Shown: positions 7,525 to 16,301, counted from the first letter of the stretch. The stretch: 64,000 nucleotides of DNA from Desulfomicrobium escambiense DSM 10707 (GCF_000428825.1 NZ_AUAR01000009.1:112169-176168); one strand, 5' to 3'. The notes: generated from the letters alone by a model not told the origin. Numbers and translations are program-made.

Positions 7525-9749
7525 TCGGCCTCCGCGACACGGGCGAAATCGGCATCCGCGTGCTGGGCGGCGTCCAGAAACAGGGGCAAAAAGGTCCGGC
7601 GGTCATCCACCTGGCAACGCTTGGCGCAGTTCTGGATGCCCCAATGGTCACCCAGGACAATGGCGGTGCGCCGGGCACGAGTCACCCCGGTGTAGAGCAG
7701 ATTGCGGTGGTGCATGAAGGAATGCGCCTTGTGGACCACCAACACGGCGCAGGGGAACTCGGAGCCCTGGGTTTTGTGGATGGTGAGCGCATAGGCGAGC
7801 TGCAGGTCCTGAAGGTCGGGCGAACCCTTCTCCAGCTCCACCGGCATGCCGTCGAAGTCGATGACCAAGGTGCCGTTCGCGAGGACATCGACCACATAGC
7901 CGATGGCACCGTTCATCACGTTCAGGTCGTAATTGTTCCGGGTCTGGATGACCTTGTCGTGCTTGAGAAACGGGGCGCGGCGTCCCATGGCGACCGGCGG
8001 CACCTCGGTGTTCCAGAGTTTGCGCTGGATGAGCCGCTGCAATTCCTCGTTCAGTTCCTTGGTGCCGAGCGGCCCCTTGTGGGTCGGCGTCAGCACCTGC
8101 ACGTCCTTGATGATGTCGAACCCCAGGGCGTCGAGCCGCTCCTGAAACAGCTCCAGCAGGAACGAGCGTGCAGCCATCGGGTCGGTGAACTGATCCACCA
8201 GATACCAATCCCGGCATCCGGCCACCGACGCCTCGCTGGTCTTGCGCACCTCGCCCTTGAGAACGGCGGTGCAGTTCTCCTTGAGGACGCCAGCCTGGCG
8301 CACGACCTTGTCGAGGATGACCGTGGGGATGGCGCGTGTCTGAATCAGATCGCGCAGGATGTTTCCGGGTCCCACCGGCGGAAGCTGGTTGTGATCGCCG
8401 ACCAGCAGCACCGTGGTCCGCGACAGGTCGACCGCCTCGAACAGATGCCAGGCCAGCGGCACGTCGACCATCGAAAACTCGTCGACCACCAGGACGTCGG
8501 CATCGATGGGGTTCTCCTTGCTGCGGGAGAAGCCCTTGCCGTCATAGCCGAGCAGACGGTGAATGGTGGTGCCGCTGCGACCGCTGACTTCCTCCAGACG
8601 CTTGGCCGCCTTACCGGTCGGCGCGGCGAGCACGACCTCCAGATCACTCTCCTCGCAGATGGTGTTGATGACCGAGATGGTGTAGCTCTTGCCAGAACCG
8701 GCTCCACCCGAGATCAAGCTGATGCTGTGCTTGAGTGCCGAGCGCACAGCTTCAAGCTGCTTCTCGTTCAGCGTCACCGCGCAGCGCCGAATCAGGGCGT
8801 CGAGTTTCTTGACGGACTGGAAATGAGGATTGGGTGTTTCGGCCTGGCCGAACAGCGAGGCCAGCTCCCGCTCCATACGGACGATCTCCGGCAGGGCGAC
8901 TACAAAACGTCCGCCGTGGGAATCGCAGGCAAGCGCCTGTTCTTCGATGAGCACGTCGAGGGCGCTCTCGATGCGAACCCGGCTGTCCAGGGCATCCATG
9001 ACCAGCAGCAGGTTGGCCTGGTCCACCAGATCCTCGTATTCGATCCAGCAGTGGCCATTGTCCAGGGCTTCACGGACGCAGAAATTCAACCCGGCCCGGA
9101 TACGAGGGTTATGGTCCTTGGGGGTTCCCAGCTTGCGGGCGATCTTGTCGACCTTCTTGAAGCCGAATCCCCGGATCTCCCGAATGAGGATGTACGGGTC
9201 TTCCTTCAGGATATCGAGGCAGTTGCCGCCGAGTCTTTCGACCAGAGTGGTGACCTGATGATGGGTCAGACCGAATGCCGACAACCAGGCCATGACGGCG
9301 TTGACGCTGCGGTTCTTCAACCATTCGTCACGCAGCCGCCGGGCAGCATCCAAGGGCAGTCGGGCCTTGAGCGCAATGCGCTCGGGGTCGTTCAGAAGGG
9401 TTTTTTCAAAGGCGTCGCCGAAACTCTCGACGATCAATCTGGCCTTGGCCGGACCAATGCCCTTGATCTCCGGATGGTTAGCCAGATAGTGGATCAGCCC
9501 CTCCGGGTCGAGTTCGAGGTCGTGCTCCATCCCGTCGACCTTGAACTGACGGCCGTATTTGGGATGGGTGGACCACGACCCGAGCAGGACCACAGGCTGA
9601 TTTTCACGGGCGAACAAATTGCCCGCGAACTGGACTTCCTCACCGGTCGGGGTGAGCAGTCGGCCTGCGGAGAACTTGGGTCCGGCATAGTAAACGCGCT
9701 CTATTCTTCCCCGGAGTCGCGCCGGGTTACTCTCATTTCTTTTTGGCAT
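7521..9749 (-). CDS. RecD2-like superfamily 1 DNA helicase
   Basis: 742 residues from the ATG at 9749; the open frame extends further upstream but would run across most of the ERCC4 gene. Order: an OB-like N-terminal region, helix-hairpin-helix segments (IKGIGPAKA near 96-104 and a GFGFKKVDKIA segment near 194-204), then the SF1B motor with Walker A GGAGSGKS at 348-355, Walker B VLVVDEFSM at 419-427, and the late motifs YALTIHKTQGSEF and YTGVTRAR near the C-terminus. This is the RecD2/TraA plan of 5'-3' helicases. It overlaps ERCC4 by 49 bases and the primase by 4. Confidence 0.88.
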   Translation of the reverse strand: MPKRNESNPARLRGRIERVYYAGPKFSAGRLLTPTGEEVQFAGNLFARENQPVVLLGSWSTHPKYGRQFKVDGMEHDLELDPEGLIHYLANHPEIKGIGPAKARLIVESFGDAFEKTLLNDPERIALKARLPLDAARRLRDEWLKNRSVNAVMAWLSAFGLTHHQVTTLVERLGGNCLDILKEDPYILIREIRGFGFKKVDKIARKLGTPKDHNPRIRAGLNFCVREALDNGHCWIEYEDLVDQANLLLVMDALDSRVRIESALDVLIEEQALACDSHGGRFVVALPEIVRMERELASLFGQAETPNPHFQSVKKLDALIRRCAVTLNEKQLEAVRSALKHSISLISGGAGSGKSYTISVINTICEESDLEVVLAAPTGKAAKRLEEVSGRSGTTIHRLLGYDGKGFSRSKENPIDADVLVVDEFSMVDVPLAWHLFEAVDLSRTTVLLVGDHNQLPPVGPGNILRDLIQTRAIPTVILDKVVRQAGVLKENCTAVLKGEVRKTSEASVAGCRDWYLVDQFTDPMAARSFLLELFQERLDALGFDIIKDVQVLTPTHKGPLGTKELNEELQRLIQRKLWNTEVPPVAMGRRAPFLKHDKVIQTRNNYDLNVMNGAIGYVVDVLANGTLVIDFDGMPVELEKGSPDLQDLQLAYALTIHKTQGSEFPCAVLVVHKAHSFMHHRNLLYTGVTRARRTAIVLGDHWGIQNCAKRCQVDDRRTFLPLFLDAAQHADADFARVAEAE

Positions 9750-10183
9750 CTCGCGATCCTCCGGTGAAAACGTGTCAGGTACTCCTCGACAAAACGGCAG
9801 GCGGCCTGCCGGTCCGAGCAGAAGTAGACGGGGACACCGAAGTCGACGACGATGGAGGCGACCGTTCCAATCAGCGCATGCGGGTGGGCATCGCTGCGGT
9901 AGCGGCCATCGACCAGATCGCGAAAGTTGCACTCGACAACCACGCAGGCGGATTCGTAGGCGGAGAGCTTTTCCAGCTCGCGGTGGAACCGCTTTCGCCC
10001 CCGGATGACGGTGGAGACGAAATCCGTCAGGGATTTGCGCTCCACCGCCACCCGTTCCTCGAGGCCGACCAGCGAGTAATCACCGGCGGGCAGCGCCTTG
10101 CGAACCGCCGAAACCTTGTCGCTATCGAAGCTGTAGGGCTCCTGTTCGCGGGTGTCGACGACAACGGTGATCCGGTCCATCAT
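9701..10183 (-). CDS. ERCC4/XPF-fold nuclease
   Basis: 160 residues. The ERCC4 nuclease core is intact: VVVDTREQEP (Asp10, Arg12, Glu13), GDY at 34-36, and VAVERKSLTDF (Glu48, Arg49, Lys50, Asp54), matching the V/IERKxxxD metal site of XPF/Mus81-type structure-specific endonucleases. There is no helicase part and no obvious C-terminal tandem HhH. The role is probably resolving or trimming branched DNA during phage replication or recombination. It starts with two Met codons overlapping the DUF669 stop (the ATG at 10183) and ends inside the RecD2-like gene. Confidence 0.85.
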   Translation of the reverse strand: MMDRITVVVDTREQEPYSFDSDKVSAVRKALPAGDYSLVGLEERVAVERKSLTDFVSTVIRGRKRFHRELEKLSAYESACVVVECNFRDLVDGRYRSDAHPHALIGTVASIVVDFGVPVYFCSDRQAACRFVEEYLTRFHRRIARCQKEMRVTRRDSGEE

Positions 10184-10656
10184 CAGAACGGGATCATGTC
10201 GTCCATCGCCGCGCCGGGAGCCCCGGCATCGTCGGCCATGACAATGCGACGGTTGAAGTAGATGTTCTCGTTTTCACCGCGAGTGCGCTTGGTCACCTCC
10301 AGCTTGATGTTCAGAAGCTGTTCGAGGTGGCCCGGCAGGTCGGAGAGCTTCTGAAGCTGCAGCCCGCAGGTGTAGAGGTCCTGCTTGAGCCACTTGATGT
10401 TCTCGTTGCTGGCCATGACGTTGTTGCGCCAGAGCAGACGGCCCTTGTGGGTCGGCGCAAGAATGCGCAGGGTCCACTTGAGCATGGGGTTGCCCGAGGT
10501 CTGGGCGCGGGTCAGTTCGACCCGGTCGACGTTGACCTGGTACTTGCCATCGGGCACGGCCTCGAACTCACGCTCCTCGACTTCGGCGGTTTCAAAGGCG
10601 TCGTCGAACTGCGCCAGGTCGAGGTTGCTGCCGGATTGGTTTTCGTAGTGTTCCAT
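10183..10656 (-). CDS. DUF669 phage protein, likely single-strand DNA binding
   Basis: 157 residues, with AAGGAG ahead of the ATG at 10656. The acidic N-terminus is followed by a segment PDGKYQVNVDRVELTRA...SGNPMLKWTL, the hallmark of DUF669 proteins found in phage recombination modules. The C-terminal tail ends in acidic residues plus Pro-Phe (DDMIPF), as in bacterial SSB tails that recruit partner proteins. The gene sits between the Sak4-like ATPase and the ERCC4 nuclease, consistent with a single-strand-binding or annealing partner. Function is inferred from family and context. Confidence 0.8.
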   Translation of the reverse strand: MEHYENQSGSNLDLAQFDDAFETAEVEEREFEAVPDGKYQVNVDRVELTRAQTSGNPMLKWTLRILAPTHKGRLLWRNNVMASNENIKWLKQDLYTCGLQLQKLSDLPGHLEQLLNIKLEVTKRTRGENENIYFNRRIVMADDAGAPGAAMDDMIPF

Positions 10657-10668
10657 GGTCGGATCTCC

Positions 10669-11439
10669 TTACTGTTGAGGTTTCGCCGCCGCACTCGCGG
10701 TCGGCTCCGGCTTCGGCCGGGCGGCACTCGCCGCAGCTCCGGTTGCCGTGTTGTTGAACGCTTTCACGAAGCTCGAAAAATCGAGGGGGATGACTTCGGG
10801 GAGTCGGCCGGTGCGGTCACCGGCGTCGTAGTTGGGACTGGGCTTGGTGCGCATCACGCGCTGCCATACCGGCTTGCCGTCCTCGCCGGTTTTCATGTCC
10901 AGGTCGCAGAACAGGATCAGGTCCACCAGGCCGGTGACCAGCTTTCGCGCCTTTTCCGGCAGCGTCGGCACGATGCGGGTGTGTTTGCCGGTCCGGGTCT
11001 CGATGTCCCGCTCCTGGGAGTGGGAAATCAGGATCAGACCGTAGGGCAGGAAGGCGAGCTTGTTGATGACGCGCTGGAACTCGTTGTTGATCAGCGCGTA
11101 GCCCTTGCCGTAGCCCAGGTCGGATTCGTGCTCGATCTTGAATTTCTTGCAGACGTAGTCCGAGCACATCTTGTAGGCGTTATCCACCGTGTCGACGACG
11201 ATGGTCTTGAACTCGTGCTTGCCCTCGGCGATTTCGGCGCAGGCCTGCAGAAGGTCGTCCCAGCAGGTGATCGGGGTCTGGAACACCTCCAGGGCGTTCA
11301 GGCCCGGCTCGGTCGCCAGGAACACTGCGTCATCGGCCTTGGAGCACCAGGTGCTCTTGCCGATCTTGCTCGGGCCGTACACCAGGGCGGTGAGGTCCGA
11401 GAGCGTGTGTTTGGGTTTGCTTTTGGTCTTGGGAAGCAT
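10669..11439 (-). CDS. Sak4-like RecA-fold ATPase of phage recombination
   Basis: 256 residues with AAGGAG before the ATG. Walker A is GPSKIGKST (residues 22-30). Further elements are IVVDTVDNAYKM (Walker B region) and LILISHSQER (sensor-like), matching short AAA_24/Sak4-type phage ATPases that promote single-strand annealing with their SSB partner. The C-terminal 30 residues are low-complexity Ala/Pro/Lys. The gene lies next to the DUF669 protein, a combination common in phage recombination modules. Confidence 0.82.
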   Translation of the reverse strand: MLPKTKSKPKHTLSDLTALVYGPSKIGKSTWCSKADDAVFLATEPGLNALEVFQTPITCWDDLLQACAEIAEGKHEFKTIVVDTVDNAYKMCSDYVCKKFKIEHESDLGYGKGYALINNEFQRVINKLAFLPYGLILISHSQERDIETRTGKHTRIVPTLPEKARKLVTGLVDLILFCDLDMKTGEDGKPVWQRVMRTKPSPNYDAGDRTGRLPEVIPLDFSSFVKAFNNTATGAAASAARPKPEPTASAAAKPQQ

Positions 11440-11465
11440 GGCTTCGTCTCCTTATGGTTGGGATT

Positions 11466-12482
11466 TCAAAACACCGGAGCGGCGTCTTCACCGGCTCCGT
11501 CCCGCAGCTCTTCGTGCGGGGCGATCCGTTGGAAATGGTTTTCGATGACGTTGGGGTTGCCGCCCGAGCGGCAGAGCTGGAAGTAGGCGCAGGGTCTTCC
11601 GTACTGGAAGCAGTAGCTGGTGTTGCGGTAGAAGGTGTCGCGCCGACGGGCGTCGAGCATGGCCTTGGAGAGTTCCCACAGCTCCGCCCGCAGTTCCTCG
11701 AACTGGTCTCGGGAGATGTAGAGCACCTCGCGATGGAACATGCCCGGCTCGAGGTACTTCTCCTGGAGCCGTTGCTGGAAGGTCTCGTCGTCCTCCGGTA
11801 GCTTGCGCTTGGCGCTGCTCTTGCCGGTTTTCGACTTGGCAATCAGCTCAGCCCGGCGGGCCTCGAATTCGGCTTCGGTCTCACCCTTGCCCTGGCGCAG
11901 CTTGGCCTTGACCAGAACGTTGTAGATGATGCCGCTGACCGTGATGCCGAGGGTCTGCTCCAGGTACCAGGCGTAGAGGATGATCTGGAAATCGGTCCAG
12001 AGCCGCTCCAGGTAGCTGGCGTCGATCTGCGAGGCGGTTTTGTGTTCCAGCAGGAAGTACTGGCCATCCTGACGGACGATGCCATCCACTTTTCCGGCGA
12101 GAATGAAACTGCGCGAGGTCGCCCCGGTCGCCGGGTTGACGATGGGACCTTCGAAGGTTTTCTCGAGCGCGACGACCTCGAACTCTTCGGCCGGATAGTG
12201 TTCCGCATAGACGCTCATCATGGCCCTGGCGAGATGCCAGTCGGCCTGTTGATGATCGTCCTGCGCACGGTTCGGATAGGTCCGGTCGATGTGGTCGAGG
12301 ACTTTGGCCAGATACCGCTCGCCGTGCCAGCACTCCAGGCAGTCGTGGATGACCGAGCCGAAGGCCAGATTGGGGTCGCGCTCGAGCGGCACCAGCTCGT
12401 CGATGTAGCGCCACTTGCAGGCCATGCGGCAGTTGCGGAACAGCCGCCACATGGAATAGGTGGTGGTCATCAGCTCGCTCAT
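11466..12482 (-). CDS. PD-(D/E)XK nuclease with probable iron-sulfur cluster
   Basis: 338 residues. The nuclease motif is visible as GKVDGI (Asp133) followed by FLLEHKT (Glu146, Lys148). Cysteines near the N-terminus (Cys18, Cys22) and three near the C-terminus (Cys291, Cys298, Cys304) match the arrangement in AddB/Cas4-type nucleases, where one N-terminal and three C-terminal Cys hold a 4Fe-4S cluster. Cas4 itself is usually near 200 residues; this is longer and has no CRISPR context. It probably acts as an exonuclease feeding the Sak4/DUF669 system. Its ATG overlaps the stop of the upstream 111-residue gene by 4 bases. Confidence 0.82.
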   Translation of the reverse strand: MSELMTTTYSMWRLFRNCRMACKWRYIDELVPLERDPNLAFGSVIHDCLECWHGERYLAKVLDHIDRTYPNRAQDDHQQADWHLARAMMSVYAEHYPAEEFEVVALEKTFEGPIVNPATGATSRSFILAGKVDGIVRQDGQYFLLEHKTASQIDASYLERLWTDFQIILYAWYLEQTLGITVSGIIYNVLVKAKLRQGKGETEAEFEARRAELIAKSKTGKSSAKRKLPEDDETFQQRLQEKYLEPGMFHREVLYISRDQFEELRAELWELSKAMLDARRRDTFYRNTSYCFQYGRPCAYFQLCRSGGNPNVIENHFQRIAPHEELRDGAGEDAAPVF

Positions 12483-12814
12483 ACCGCCACCCCCGCTTCG
12501 GCGGCGGGCGCTGCGCGATGCTTGGAGGCACAGGCGCAGCCCGACGGCTGGGTACGTTCGATCAGGACCGAGCGTTCGCCGTATTCCTTGGTGGCGAAGC
12601 CGGTGAAGATGCGGGCGAGGTCGCTGCCGACATCGGTGGATGCGTCGATCACGCAGGTGCGGCGGTCCTTGTCCAGATTGAACCGGCTCTCCATCCGCAC
12701 ACGGGAACGGCCATGCAGGCTTTCGACAGCCAGCATCGCCAGCATGAAAGTGTCTTCCAGTTCCTGGGCCGGGACCGACTCGTCAAAACGGTACTTGTAG
12801 GTGTCGTGAGTCAT
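12479..12814 (-). CDS. Phage protein of unknown function
   Basis: 111 residues from the ATG at 12814 (GAGG upstream). The open frame extends further upstream but without a good ribosome site. It has no recognised domain. The body resembles a small alpha/beta domain (residues 10-85); the C-terminus has CACASKH and an Ala-rich tail. It is the first gene of the coupled replication/recombination operon and overlaps the nuclease start by 4 bases. A 12-bp TCCGGTAAGTAA repeat sits 70 bases upstream. Confidence 0.6.
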   Translation of the reverse strand: MTHDTYKYRFDESVPAQELEDTFMLAMLAVESLHGRSRVRMESRFNLDKDRRTCVIDASTDVGSDLARIFTGFATKEYGERSVLIERTQPSGCACASKHRAAPAAEAGVAV

Positions 12815-12884
12815 GGTTGAACTCCTCTTTTGTTCAGGTTCTGATTTCCGAGGCCCCGGATAGCCGCACCATGCGGCACGGTGC

Positions 12885-12896
12885 TTACTTACCGGA
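12885..12896 (-). repeat. Copy 3 of the 12-bp promoter-proximal repeat
   Basis: TCCGGTAAGTAA on the minus strand, 70 bases before the start of the 111-residue gene that opens the recombination operon, and in the same relative orientation as the other copies. Confidence 0.6.
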
Positions 12897-12918
12897 GCCG
12901 GAGTCGATGCGTCGGAGA

Positions 12919-13503
12919 TCACAGGTAGTCCTCGAGTCCGGCCTCGCGGAACGCGTCCCGGAGCTTGTTCAGCCGGTCGTAGAGGGTGGTTCTGGGAATG
13001 CACATCTCCCGGGCGACTTCGGCCATGGTGCTGTCGTGCAGGCGCAAGCACAGATCCCGGAGCTCTTCCGGCAGCGAGGCGATGGCCTGGCCGAGATCCA
13101 TGCGGATCTCATGGGCGAGGCGCTCTCTTGTTTCGCGTGTGCCGCCCCCAAGAGAGCCTTCGCTATCCAGGAAGTCGATCCGCTCGGTGCTGTCGCCCTC
13201 ACCGTTGTCGAGGGGTTCGTTGAGTGATGTTTGGCAGAGCCGCCAGTCCCGGCATTGGGCGAACCGGGCCTCCAGAATGGTGGAGATGTGACGTTCGACG
13301 ATCCGGGCCATGAAGGTGGTCTTCTTGGCCTTGGCGGGATTGAAATGCCGCATCCGCTGCAGCAGATCGATCATCAGTTCCTGTTCGAGGTCGGGTCTGT
13401 CGTCCTCGGTGAATCCGGCCTTGCCTACGAGTTGACGTGCTTTGTGCCGAATGAGGTCGGCGGCATACTTGTCGATGCCGTCGTAAGAATTCTGAGAAAC
13501 CAT
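12919..13503 (-). CDS. Sigma-70-family-like regulator
   Basis: 194 residues. Residues about 32-85 look like sigma region 2 (an acidic segment, DLEQELMIDLLQRMRHFNP, then an aromatic/basic helix). The C-terminal 50 residues look like region 4: SLPEELRDLCLRL, then AEVAREMCIPRTTLYDRLNKLRDAF as a helix-turn-helix. The size fits an ECF-like sigma or a phage activator derived from one. It may direct RNA polymerase to phage promoters, perhaps those marked by the conserved TCCGGTAAGTAA element. Nothing recognisable lies in the 195 bases between its start and the next gene except a short GAGGAGG-rich inverted stretch. Confidence 0.65.
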   Translation of the reverse strand: MVSQNSYDGIDKYAADLIRHKARQLVGKAGFTEDDRPDLEQELMIDLLQRMRHFNPAKAKKTTFMARIVERHISTILEARFAQCRDWRLCQTSLNEPLDNGEGDSTERIDFLDSEGSLGGGTRETRERLAHEIRMDLGQAIASLPEELRDLCLRLHDSTMAEVAREMCIPRTTLYDRLNKLRDAFREAGLEDYL

Positions 13504-13698
13504 CGGGGCCTCCTCGGAGCGAGGAGGAGGTCCGCGTGGGTGTCGGCACGGGCCAGATCACAGGACAAAGCTGTCGCGTGGGCGAAGGGGTCGCAGGTAC
13601 GCCGCCAATTGCCGTATTCGGCTCGGCGACACCCACAACAGCCTCCGCCATGCGTCCAGCTTGTTGTCCAGTGTCTAAGGGTTCAGGTCGTTACGTGT

Positions 13699-14025
13699 TC
13701 AGGCTGCCCGTTCCTCGATGCGCATCAGGAACGGCAGACCGTGCTTGATCTCGAGCAGGCAGACTTTTCCGCTGCCCATCTGCGCGAGGTGCTCCAGCAG
13801 CGCCACGACCTCTTGCTTGAGAATGAAGTCATCCTGGTCGCGCTCGGGCCGGGGACCGCTCTGTCCAGCCAGCTTGATCTCGCGCTCGATGACCGTGTCA
13901 GGGGTGAGTTCCGGCTCGCCGTCGCGGACCGGAATGTTGGTGATGCGGCCGAAGTTGATGTCCTGCATCAACTCGATGAGTCGCCGCTTCGGTGGGGTGA
14001 GGTGTGCTTTGTTGACTTGTGCCAC
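13699..14025 (-). CDS. Small phage protein of unknown function
   Basis: 108 residues, ATG at 14025 with AAGGAGA upstream. It has a basic N-terminus (HLTPPKRRLIELMQDINFG), a central PVRDGEP strand pair and a C-terminal helix. The first 45 residues resemble small phage DNA-associated proteins, but I recognise no family. It lies immediately beyond the terminator of the QueC-like operon, so it is transcribed separately. Confidence 0.55.
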   Translation of the reverse strand: MAQVNKAHLTPPKRRLIELMQDINFGRITNIPVRDGEPELTPDTVIEREIKLAGQSGPRPERDQDDFILKQEVVALLEHLAQMGSGKVCLLEIKHGLPFLMRIEERAA

Positions 14026-14084
14026 TGCCAGTCTCCTTGTTCGGAAGTTCTGGCACGCCCGGTGGCCAACCCTGTGCTGACCAA

Positions 14085-14134
14085 TAAAAAACGCCGGATC
14101 GCGCCTTCATTGGGGAAGGCGCTACATCCGGCGT
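14085..14134 (-). terminator. Strong terminator ending the QueC-like operon
   Basis: ACGCCGGAT (14091-14099) pairs with ATCCGGCGT (14126-14134), and GCGCCTTC (14101-14108) pairs with GAAGGCGC (14115-14122). On the minus strand the hairpin is followed by a run of six T. A second, weaker hairpin (GCTAC...GTAGC, 14142-14158) precedes it and repeats part of the same sequence. Confidence 0.8.
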
Positions 14135-14198
14135 CGCAATGGCTACATTTGGCGTAGCGGAAATATTTTTTAGTTTTTTCTTCCTGGGTGGCCCCGGG

Positions 14199-16301
14199 TC
14201 ACTCGTTGACTATCGGGCGGACCTCCCAAACGATCTCCTCTTCGGTCCGGTAGACCGGTTCGTTGCCGCACTTGATGGACTCCTTCAGGTGGGCGGCCAG
14301 CGGCTTGTCATACTTTTCCAGATACGTGATGGCCCGGTTCACGGCACTCCGGAAGGCGTCGCGGATGTTCTTCCGCTTGTCGTTGGATTTCCGGAGTTTG
14401 CCACCCAGACCAACCGCCTCGTTGATTGCGGCGGTGATCTGGGTCATTTCGTTCTCGAGCCGCTGGATTTCGGCATCGTTGTTTTCTGCCCGGGCTTCTT
14501 CAATTTCCCGAAGAAGCTCGTGAGCCGTCTCCCGGTATTGCTCGACGGCCTTGCGGTCGGCAACGAAGCCGGTATCACCCAACGGAACCCCCTGGGTGAC
14601 CTGAAAACCTTCATCGGTCTCATTGGAGTTCAGGACCGCGTTGCAGCTATCGATGGCGAACCCGCAGACGATCTCGTAGACCGAGGTTTCCTTGTTCGGC
14701 CTTGCCAGGAGGAAATTGATGTACTCGGCCCCTTTATCAACACCCGTCACAAGCACTTCGGCGTTGCCGTTAAAGCGTGCCGCCCAGACACCCCCGCGCT
14801 TCCTGAAGTAGTTGTCCGGCTGCTTCTGCTCAACCGGAATGGCGGGGACGGAGATTACCGATCCCGATTCATAGACCGTCCTGAGTAGGCAGTCTCCCGG
14901 CAAGGTGCGTTGGCGGATGGCGGTGATGTTGCGGCCAACCATTGTGTCCATTGCATCGCAGACCTCCTTGGCGTGGCGCTTGTAAAGGTCATAGACCTTC
15001 TGGGCCACTTTTCCGGAGTTCCCATTAAGGTAGCGGAAGACCCGACTGACCTCGCTGAATCGGGCGATAAACTGGGTGATGTCGTCCTGCTCGCGTACCT
15101 GATTGGCACGCTCCAGGTACGCGGCTGTCATGATCTTGTCCTCGTCCTTGCTTCGGCTTTGGGTGAAGATGTCGGCTTTATAGGCTTCCACTGGGTCATA
15201 TTGATCGGCTTTTGCCGCAATCATGGCAAAACGCCTGTCGATACACTGGGAACACGTTCCGCAATGCGTATGGTGATTGGTCATCTCCCAGGTATGGGTG
15301 CAGGTGGTCGATGCCGCGATCATGTCCTGGCATCCGGCCTTGGTGATCACCTCGATGACACCGGCCTTGGTTTTCCAGATGTAGGGATTCTCAATCGTGA
15401 ACGGTTCGCCAGCCACCAGGCTGATGATTTCCTGAAAACCTCGGATCACCCTGGGGTGGGTGGTGCGTGTTGCCCGGCCGCCGACTACCTGAGCGCAGAC
15501 CGGCAGATTCAAACTGATGACCCCGTTTTCGTAAAAACGGACGCTTTTCAGATTGAGCATTTTTGCGATGGTCGCCCCGATAGACACATAGAGGAAGGAT
15601 CGGCTGCGCTGGGTGTACTCGTAGTTCAGCCCCTTGTTCTTGTTGACCCGGACGCCGATGTGTAGCGGGGCGTTTTCCCCAGCCTTGTCGGCAATCATCT
15701 TTTCCAGTCGCCGGTGGCGCGTGTTGAGCTTCGGTGTCGATTTGTGGGTAACAAGGACGACCTTGTGTTTTTCATTCAGAACTTCATCGATGGCTCCCGC
15801 CAGCGAGTCCAGCCCACCTGAAAACATCACTACCTGTTCCGGATAGCCGAAGAGCCGTCCGTCATCATCAAATTTCAGATATCCCTGGAATGCCTGAGCC
15901 TCTTTCAGTTTGACGAACTCGAAGTGATAGTTGTCGTCAGACAAGAAACCAAGCGTGGAGCGCAGCGCCTGGTGGATATCGTCTCCGTTCCAAAAATCTG
16001 GCTTCCGCACCGGGATGATGAAGTGCAGATCCCTGCGCCAGCCATGGCCAAAAGAATCGACGTCGTCGGCCCCTCGTGGGATGGCCTGATCGGCACTGTA
16101 AACGTAGGTGGCGATTTCGAGCAGGTCCTGGAAAGAATCAGGCACGTCCTTGCTCATCTTTTTGTGGATGTCTTCAATGCGTAGGGTGATCTTGTCCGGC
16201 CCATCCTTGCCCCAAAGGCGCAGGCGCAGATCACGGTCAGGATTTTCTTCAATCCCATCGGTCGGTGCGTTCCCACAGATGATATATCGTTTATCTTGCA
16301 T
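14199..16301 (-). CDS. Large QueC-like enzyme (7-cyano-7-deazaguanine synthase family) of a defence-type operon
   Basis: 700 residues, about three times the length of housekeeping QueC. The QueC core is intact: PP-loop SGGLDS at 161-166 and the zinc site Cys334, Cys347, Cys350, Cys353 (CTHTWEMTNHHTHCGTCSQC). A 150-residue N-terminal domain precedes it, and about 330 extra C-terminal residues include a coiled coil near 590-640. QueC adenylates a carboxyl group and converts it to a nitrile; QueC-like relatives such as QatC and Cap9 belong to anti-phage systems. No other queuosine genes are nearby, so queuosine synthesis is unlikely. It overlaps the preceding 262-residue gene by 11 bases, implying coupled translation. 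Enzyme family is seen; the immune role is inferred. Confidence 0.8.
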   Translation of the reverse strand: MQDKRYIICGNAPTDGIEENPDRDLRLRLWGKDGPDKITLRIEDIHKKMSKDVPDSFQDLLEIATYVYSADQAIPRGADDVDSFGHGWRRDLHFIIPVRKPDFWNGDDIHQALRSTLGFLSDDNYHFEFVKLKEAQAFQGYLKFDDDGRLFGYPEQVVMFSGGLDSLAGAIDEVLNEKHKVVLVTHKSTPKLNTRHRRLEKMIADKAGENAPLHIGVRVNKNKGLNYEYTQRSRSFLYVSIGATIAKMLNLKSVRFYENGVISLNLPVCAQVVGGRATRTTHPRVIRGFQEIISLVAGEPFTIENPYIWKTKAGVIEVITKAGCQDMIAASTTCTHTWEMTNHHTHCGTCSQCIDRRFAMIAAKADQYDPVEAYKADIFTQSRSKDEDKIMTAAYLERANQVREQDDITQFIARFSEVSRVFRYLNGNSGKVAQKVYDLYKRHAKEVCDAMDTMVGRNITAIRQRTLPGDCLLRTVYESGSVISVPAIPVEQKQPDNYFRKRGGVWAARFNGNAEVLVTGVDKGAEYINFLLARPNKETSVYEIVCGFAIDSCNAVLNSNETDEGFQVTQGVPLGDTGFVADRKAVEQYRETAHELLREIEEARAENNDAEIQRLENEMTQITAAINEAVGLGGKLRKSNDKRKNIRDAFRSAVNRAITYLEKYDKPLAAHLKESIKCGNEPVYRTEEEIVWEVRPIVNE

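Noticed and set aside
7560..9767. A 735-residue open frame opposite the RecD2-like helicase
   Set aside because: Same cause: no recognisable motif, while the minus-strand frame has all helicase motifs.
11466..12482. CRISPR-associated Cas4
   Set aside because: Longer than Cas4 and embedded in a phage recombination operon without other cas genes.
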